This document shows, piece by piece, positions 59,701 to 64,000 of a stretch of 64,000 nt of DNA. The first letter of the stretch is position 1; every line of letters starts with the position of its first letter. The notes beneath the pieces were generated by a model. The model was not told where the DNA came from. It saw only the letters and a program-made list of their open reading frames with translations, and did not search any database. Both the position numbers and the translations under genes were made by a program. Source of the DNA: Polyodon spathula (taxonomy: Eukaryota > Chordata > Actinopteri > Acipenseriformes > Polyodontidae); the NCBI RefSeq assembly GCF_017654505.1, contig NC_054569.1, positions 3,325,415-3,389,414 of the forward strand, written 5' to 3'.

Positions 59701-60865
59701 TCTGCTTGCTCCAAGGTGACTAGTCCAGACACTGGACAGAGCCAGCACCAGGACTGCTCGTTTAAAAGCTTGCTAATTGTGGATCAGCACTCAAAGAACA
59801 ATTCCACAATGCTTTTGATGTGGAGTCCCATAGCAAATTCACCGGCAATGTGTGTGCGTGTGTGCGTGTGTGTGTAAATCCAGTTATAGAGCTGTAATGC
59901 ATTTGCAGTGTAATTGTCTCATATAGTTATAATTAATTTACAGTGTAATTCTAGTATACAGCTGTAATGCATTTGCAGTGTAATTCTCTTATATAGTTAT
60001 AATTAATTTACAGTGTAATTCTAGTATACAGCTGTAATGAATTTGCAGTGTAATTCTCTTATATAGTTATAATTAATTTACAGTGTAATTCTAGTATATA
60101 GCTGTAATGAATTTGCAGTGTAATTCTCTTATATAGTTATAATTAATTTACAGTGTAATTCTAGTATATAGCTGTAATGAATTTGCAGTGTAATTCTCTT
60201 ATATAGTTATAATTAATTTACAGTGTAATTCTAGTATATAGCTGTAATGAATTTGCAGTGTAATTCTCTTATATAGTTATAATTAATTTACAGTGTAATT
60301 CTAGTATATAGCTATAATGCATTTGCAGTGTAATTGTAGTGTATAGTTATAATTAATTTACAGTGTAATTCTAGTATATAGCGTAATGCAGTTGCAATGT
60401 AATTCTGGTATATAGTTTATAACATATAATGCACTTACAATGTAATTCTAGCATAGCTATAATGCATCTACGATGTAATTCTAGTTATAGTGAATTTCCA
60501 GTGTAATTGAAGTCATGTAGTTCTGATTGATTTTCACTGTAATTCTAGACATACAGTTCTATAGTTCTATTTGAATGTTATTCTATTACACTGTAAGTTC
60601 AGTACGGTAAGACATCAGAATAACCTAAAGTATACAGCGTTAAGTCGTGTTTTGATTTTGTTGGAAGAGATTGCAGTACAGTACAGTGCTTTTGCACAGC
60701 TGCTAGAAATGTACAGCTACAGCTAACAGTACTTGTTCCAAATGCTTTGTCAGTGCAATTCATCAACAAATATGTCGCAGGCTATTGTTTGTTCTTACCT
60801 ATCATCCAGAGAGCAGAGCAGAGGAGCCGCAGTGAGACGGGGTTACTGGTTCTGCTGGGAGACAT
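53763..60865 (-). CDS. CD2/SLAM/HEPACAM-type immunoglobulin-superfamily receptor
   Basis: A single-pass surface glycoprotein, probably for cell adhesion or immune signalling. Exons are 60799-60865 (MSPSRTSNPVSLRLLCSAL signal peptide), 55098-55442 (V-like domain), 54779-55015 (C2-like domain), 54078-54206 (transmembrane KLLLIAVPCSAAILIVVVI) and 53763-53914 (tail to stop). Every intron is phase 1, typical of Ig exons; the sum is 309 residues. The V-like domain has VTWSV and LSLSDTGLYKVMV but no canonical disulfide cysteines, as in CD2, SLAM and HEPACAM. The C2-like domain has VLSCS, FSWYQKG and YTCVVSNAIS. N-glycosylation sequons include NGS, NLS and NFS. The tail contains SVYEPMYPSL, with YxxM and YxxL. 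The last exon starts CAG|GTAAG, so the tail is less certain than the rest. The 500-N gap is in intron 1. I cannot name the orthologue. Confidence 0.78.
55661..56160. other. Assembly gap of exactly 500 N
   Basis: Exactly 500 N inside the first intron of the receptor gene. The phase of the signal-peptide exon fits the V-domain exon across it, which supports this join more than the other two. Confidence 0.97.
58195..58294. repeat. Compound (GT)n microsatellite
   Basis: GT dinucleotides with GC, GTAC and CT interruptions, ending in a clean GT run. Confidence 0.93.
59881..60590. repeat. AT-rich 70-bp repeat made of two alternating 35-bp monomers
   Basis: One monomer contains TAGCTGTAATGAATTTGCAG and the other TAGTTATAATTAATTTACAG; both end TGTAATT. 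CTAGTAT restarts at 59951, 60021, 60091, 60161, 60231 and 60301, exactly 70 bases apart. Beyond about 60370 the copies decay into single diverged monomers ending TGTAATTCTAG. The array lies in intron 1 of the receptor gene. Confidence 0.93.
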
Positions 60866-61490
60866 AATGGAGTCCAGTTGAGGTGTTAGTGGGAGAGAAA
60901 GAGGACTGAGCCGTGATTCAGACTGGCAGGGGGCACAGTGTTTTGAGTCACAGCCCTCCTGCGCAGAGCTCTCTATAGCACGAGTGAGAAACCACACAGC
61001 AGCTTTCAGGAAGCTACCAGTACGCTTTGGGTTTGCCGTGGAGGGGCTGAGAACCAGGGCACTGAAACAACAGCAACAAACAACAGTTCAAGACAACTCA
61101 GCAAGCTCACCCCAATAACACTCTGGACAGAGCCCATCTATCTATCAAGCTTCCACACACTCTATCTATCTGTACCGTATTATCACTAATATGAGCCCCT
61201 ACGCCTATATGTGAGGCTGCGCTTATGCACAGTATTAGGCAAATGTACTTACATTTGAAAAGGTTGAAGCAAAACTCAAAACTGCTCATCCCAGTAACCC
61301 ACACAGCCTAGCCCGGTTGGACTCTGGAGGGCAGGCTCTTTTGCTAGACCGTGGGATACTGACTTTTACCACAGACAGGAAGTGGTCTAGTACCAGGAAG
61401 AGAAAGTGGAGTCTTTCTTTTTGCTACAGTGCAGTGCTTGGAAAACATCCCCTGGTGATGTAAAAAATACAAACCACCAAAAAAAAACCA

Positions 61491-61509
61491 AAAAAAAAAA
61501 AAAAAAAAA
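61491..61509. repeat. Poly(A) run of 19 bases
   Basis: An A tract preceded by two further A runs separated by CC. No retroposon body is recognised. Confidence 0.85.
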
Positions 61510-62881
61510 GCAAACAACTTCTTTAACACGACTATAAAGAGACCAGAGATTATAATTATGCCAGTGAAAGGGTAGCATATGGATTTTAGGGGTCAGCGCT
61601 CCTTGAAGAAACTGGAAGTTCTCCGATCAGCAGGTAGGGGGAGACAGAGAGCTAAAGACACAGCAGCTGAACACTGCGGCGACACTTTCAAATACTGGCT
61701 GAATAAAACCAGCTAATACAAGCTGGCTGGCCAAGCCCGCCTCACTGAACAGCTGAATGCCAGACCGATACAGGGGAGTAATGAAAGTACGTTCACTGCA
61801 GGAAAACAAACATTTGAAAACAATTTCAGCCGTTTCAGACAAGGCCAAAGATGCACAAACAGCTCTCCACGGGGCCCGATGTGGAAGGGAGCGCAAAAGG
61901 AAATGTTCTGAAAGTACTATTTGAAAGGGAGAAAGAAACAAGCTGGTTCTGGAAAGCAGAAGGGTGTTTAATGGCCATTCTGGGTCGTTCATTGCCAGCT
62001 GCGCGCCTTTGGAAGTATTTCTGATCATTTGGCTTATGATTTTGACCTGTAGTGTTGAATGGGCGTCGATATAGCCCACAAGTCTCCTCTTGTAAACGCC
62101 TGTGTAATGTTTTAAAGCACTGTAAAAGGCGTTGCCTGGCAGATAGGAATCCATTATCTAAGCCACTGCTGTACCACAGGCTGAGTCATTTTATTAAGAA
62201 ACCTCTAGGTTTCTCGTCTATAGATTTGCAGTGGATTGCCATGCTCTGCATCGATTTCAAAGCGCTGCCCCATCCCTTAGGCTATTCACGGTGACGGAAT
62301 GCTGAGTCTGTCTGTGTTAAATATAAGCTCAAAACACAATCTCTTTGATTAGTGGTTTCACTAGCAAGCAGTCTGGAGCTCTTTTGTTTCGCTGTGTATT
62401 TTTGTAAAGCACCCTGCGATGCTTGCAGATGAAGAATTCTGTGCAAATGAAAGTGGTAGGGTATATACACTGGGGGTCTGTGTATTTAATTAGAGGGAAG
62501 TGGGAGGGCTTGAAGGGGTTAAATGTTTTGCTCATTTGCTTACGTTTTAAAAAGCAATGTGGTGATACCAGCTCAGCCAGTTTCAATCACATTCCACCCT
62601 GCCACACACCTTCCTTGTAATGCCTGTCCCGTGAGACAAACATGCAGAGCAAAGCAGCAGCTTGGTCCATAGTGAAGAAGCGGGGGTCTTGTTGTTTGAA
62701 CCAGATCGTTTTCATCTGAACTCATTTTCAAAACTTCCCTTATAAAAGTGTAGCATAAAACACAAGCAAATCAGACATTAAGAAATACTGAAAGAAAGAC
62801 TTCTAATCAGAAGTCATTCATCTTTCATTTACTTATTTTTTCTTAATTAACACGACTGAGAGTTTTATAGTTATGGGTGAT

Positions 62882-63124
62882 CACAGAACTTTGACAGAAC
62901 ACGGCACAGAACTTTGACAGAACACGGCACAGAACTTTGACAGAACACGGCACAGAACTTTGACAGAACACGGCACAGAACTTTGACACAACACGGCACA
63001 GAACTTTGACACAACACGGCACAGAACTTTGACACAACACGGCACAGAACTTTGACACAACACGGCACAGAACTTTGACACAATACAGCACAGAACTTTG
63101 ACACAATACAGCACAGAACTTTGG
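62882..63124. repeat. 23-bp minisatellite, about 10.5 copies
   Basis: The unit is CACAGAACTTTGACASAACA followed by CGG or, in later copies, CAG. Early copies have GACAGAACA, middle copies GACACAACA and the last two GACACAATA, so variants are grouped along the array. All three minus-strand frames stay open and give Cys/Val/Ser-rich strings, which are repeat artefacts. Confidence 0.95.
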
Positions 63125-63929
63125 CATTATTTCTATTCAGGGTTCATAGCAAGAAGCTGTGGTAAAGAATAAGTGTGTGTATCGAGTTTCATCACAATTC
63201 ACAAATATGAATAGCACACAGTTATAATGATCCTGTACAGTGCTCTAGAAGTGATTCTTACCAATTCACTATAGCAACAAGTTTCTACCTACTTGGACCT
63301 CACTGGTGAGTTTCGGGGCAGAACTGGTTAGACTGGTTTCCAGCTGGTGAAAGGGGGCTGGAGAAACACACCCTCATTCTTCAGATTCCAGAAGAGTAAC
63401 TAATAATCAAAGTTCTCTGAGAGAATCAGTCCCAGTCACAGCCATCATTCTGCTCAGCCCAGTGTAACAGTGGATATGCGCCCTCCCTCTCCCCATTTTC
63501 AACAGGTATAATTACGCATCTGTGTAAAGACAGGTCAGGCTTTTCATCGACTGGCCAGGGGAGAGAACTGGCACCCTGAGTCTTAAGATTTGAATGCAAA
63601 CAATGGAGTACAGTTTTACACTGGCCAGTCTTTCTGCACCTATGCCTTCAAAATTACTTTTTAAAATCTTTTTGAATAGCTACATATCCTTTGATAAATA
63701 AATTATTTGTTTAAAAGAAATAAAGAGGTTTACTGCTACCGCCCTCTGAACACAAAACTAACAAAAAGCACTTCCCGAGAGGTAATGTTGATTCAGATCT
63801 AAGACTCTGGATAACATCGCTCTGTAACTTCACTCTACAGACAGGTGTTTTCTCGTCAAACCTGTTTCCACCTCCCTGTCGGGGTTCTTATGAAATGCAC
63901 CTGGGTCGGGCGTCTCTGCTGCGCCGCTG

Positions 63930-63934
63930 ATTGG
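63930..63934 (-). promoter_or_regulatory. Candidate CCAAT box near a CpG-rich window end
   Basis: ATTGG lies within GCTGATTGGTCGATCCGCGA, a CpG-containing context unlike the AT-rich DNA before it. It may mark a promoter whose gene lies beyond the window. Confidence 0.25.
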
Positions 63935-64000
63935 TCGATCCGCGACAGGTGAAGCTGACTCGGGCAGGATAATCTGGTATTCGCGGCTGTGGGAGTTTAG

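Larger units (their letters stand above)
60866..64000. other. Upstream of the receptor gene, no further gene recognised
   Basis: The receptor promoter should lie just above 60866. No other coding sequence is recognisable. The region holds a poly(A) run at 61491-61509, a 23-bp tandem repeat at 62882-63124 and a CpG-richer end with an inverted CCAAT box at 63930-63934, which could belong to a promoter extending past the window. Confidence 0.55.

Noticed and set aside
62843..63127. Cys-rich repetitive protein (three frames)
   Set aside because: All three minus-strand frames of the 23-bp array stay open and give similar Cys/Val/Ser strings, which is a repeat artefact.

Overview
The window is vertebrate nuclear DNA, most likely from a ray-finned fish. 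It has intron-rich genes with GT-AG junctions, orthologues of human chromosome 11q23.3 genes, abundant (CA)n, (GA)n, (TA)n and minisatellite arrays, and fish-type dispersed repeats. I cannot name the species; a non-teleost such as a sturgeon, paddlefish, gar or bowfin is only a guess. Three runs of exactly 500 N (11307-11806, 36807-37306, 55661-56160) look like scaffolding gaps of arbitrary length, so linkage across them is less certain than linkage within each piece.

Layout. Positions 1-11306 hold no recognisable gene: they contain repeats, two small mobile elements, one striking hairpin and candidate conserved noncoding stretches. Positions 12127-14139 (minus) carry the first four coding exons of tecta (alpha-tectorin: signal peptide and NIDO domain); the rest is lost at the first gap. 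Positions 22925-32066 (minus) carry a complete seven-coding-exon tbcel (tubulin cofactor E-like). Positions 32067-39332 are intergenic with the second gap. Positions 39333-46412 (minus) carry the first two exons of cbl (E3 ubiquitin ligase), also cut off towards a gap. A 2.4 kb CpG-rich divergent region separates cbl from a complete six-exon drc12/ccdc153 (48782-51279, plus), a motile-cilium gene. A CD2/SLAM/HEPACAM-type immunoglobulin-superfamily receptor gene on the minus strand spans 53763-60865, with the third gap in its first intron. Positions 60866-64000 hold no recognisable gene.

Synteny. From memory of the human map, CCDC153 and CBL are divergent neighbours and TBCEL and TECTA are tandem neighbours further along 11q23.3. 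The window keeps this order and orientation, but everything normally between CBL and TBCEL is absent at the second gap. That means either a collapsed scaffold or a real rearrangement. The genes are not an operon or one pathway: hearing matrix, tubulin turnover, receptor ubiquitination, cilia and cell adhesion are all represented.

Most interesting signals. (1) A 44-bp minisatellite grew out of the tecta exon 2 splice junction and creates a 387-nt zone with no AG upstream of the acceptor. (2) A 46-bp GC-rich minisatellite lies in the probable 5' leader of cbl, free of ATG and stop codons on the sense strand; the human CBL leader carries the CCG repeat of fragile site FRA11B. (3) A 40-bp array in cbl intron 1 carries ten CACGTG E-boxes. 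(4) An RFX X-box lies upstream of drc12. (5) An AT-rich 70-bp repeat is built from alternating 35-bp monomers, like a higher-order satellite. (6) The receptor gene has a tandem-tyrosine tail next to a recursive-splicing-like junction. I found no convincing new multi-gene system.
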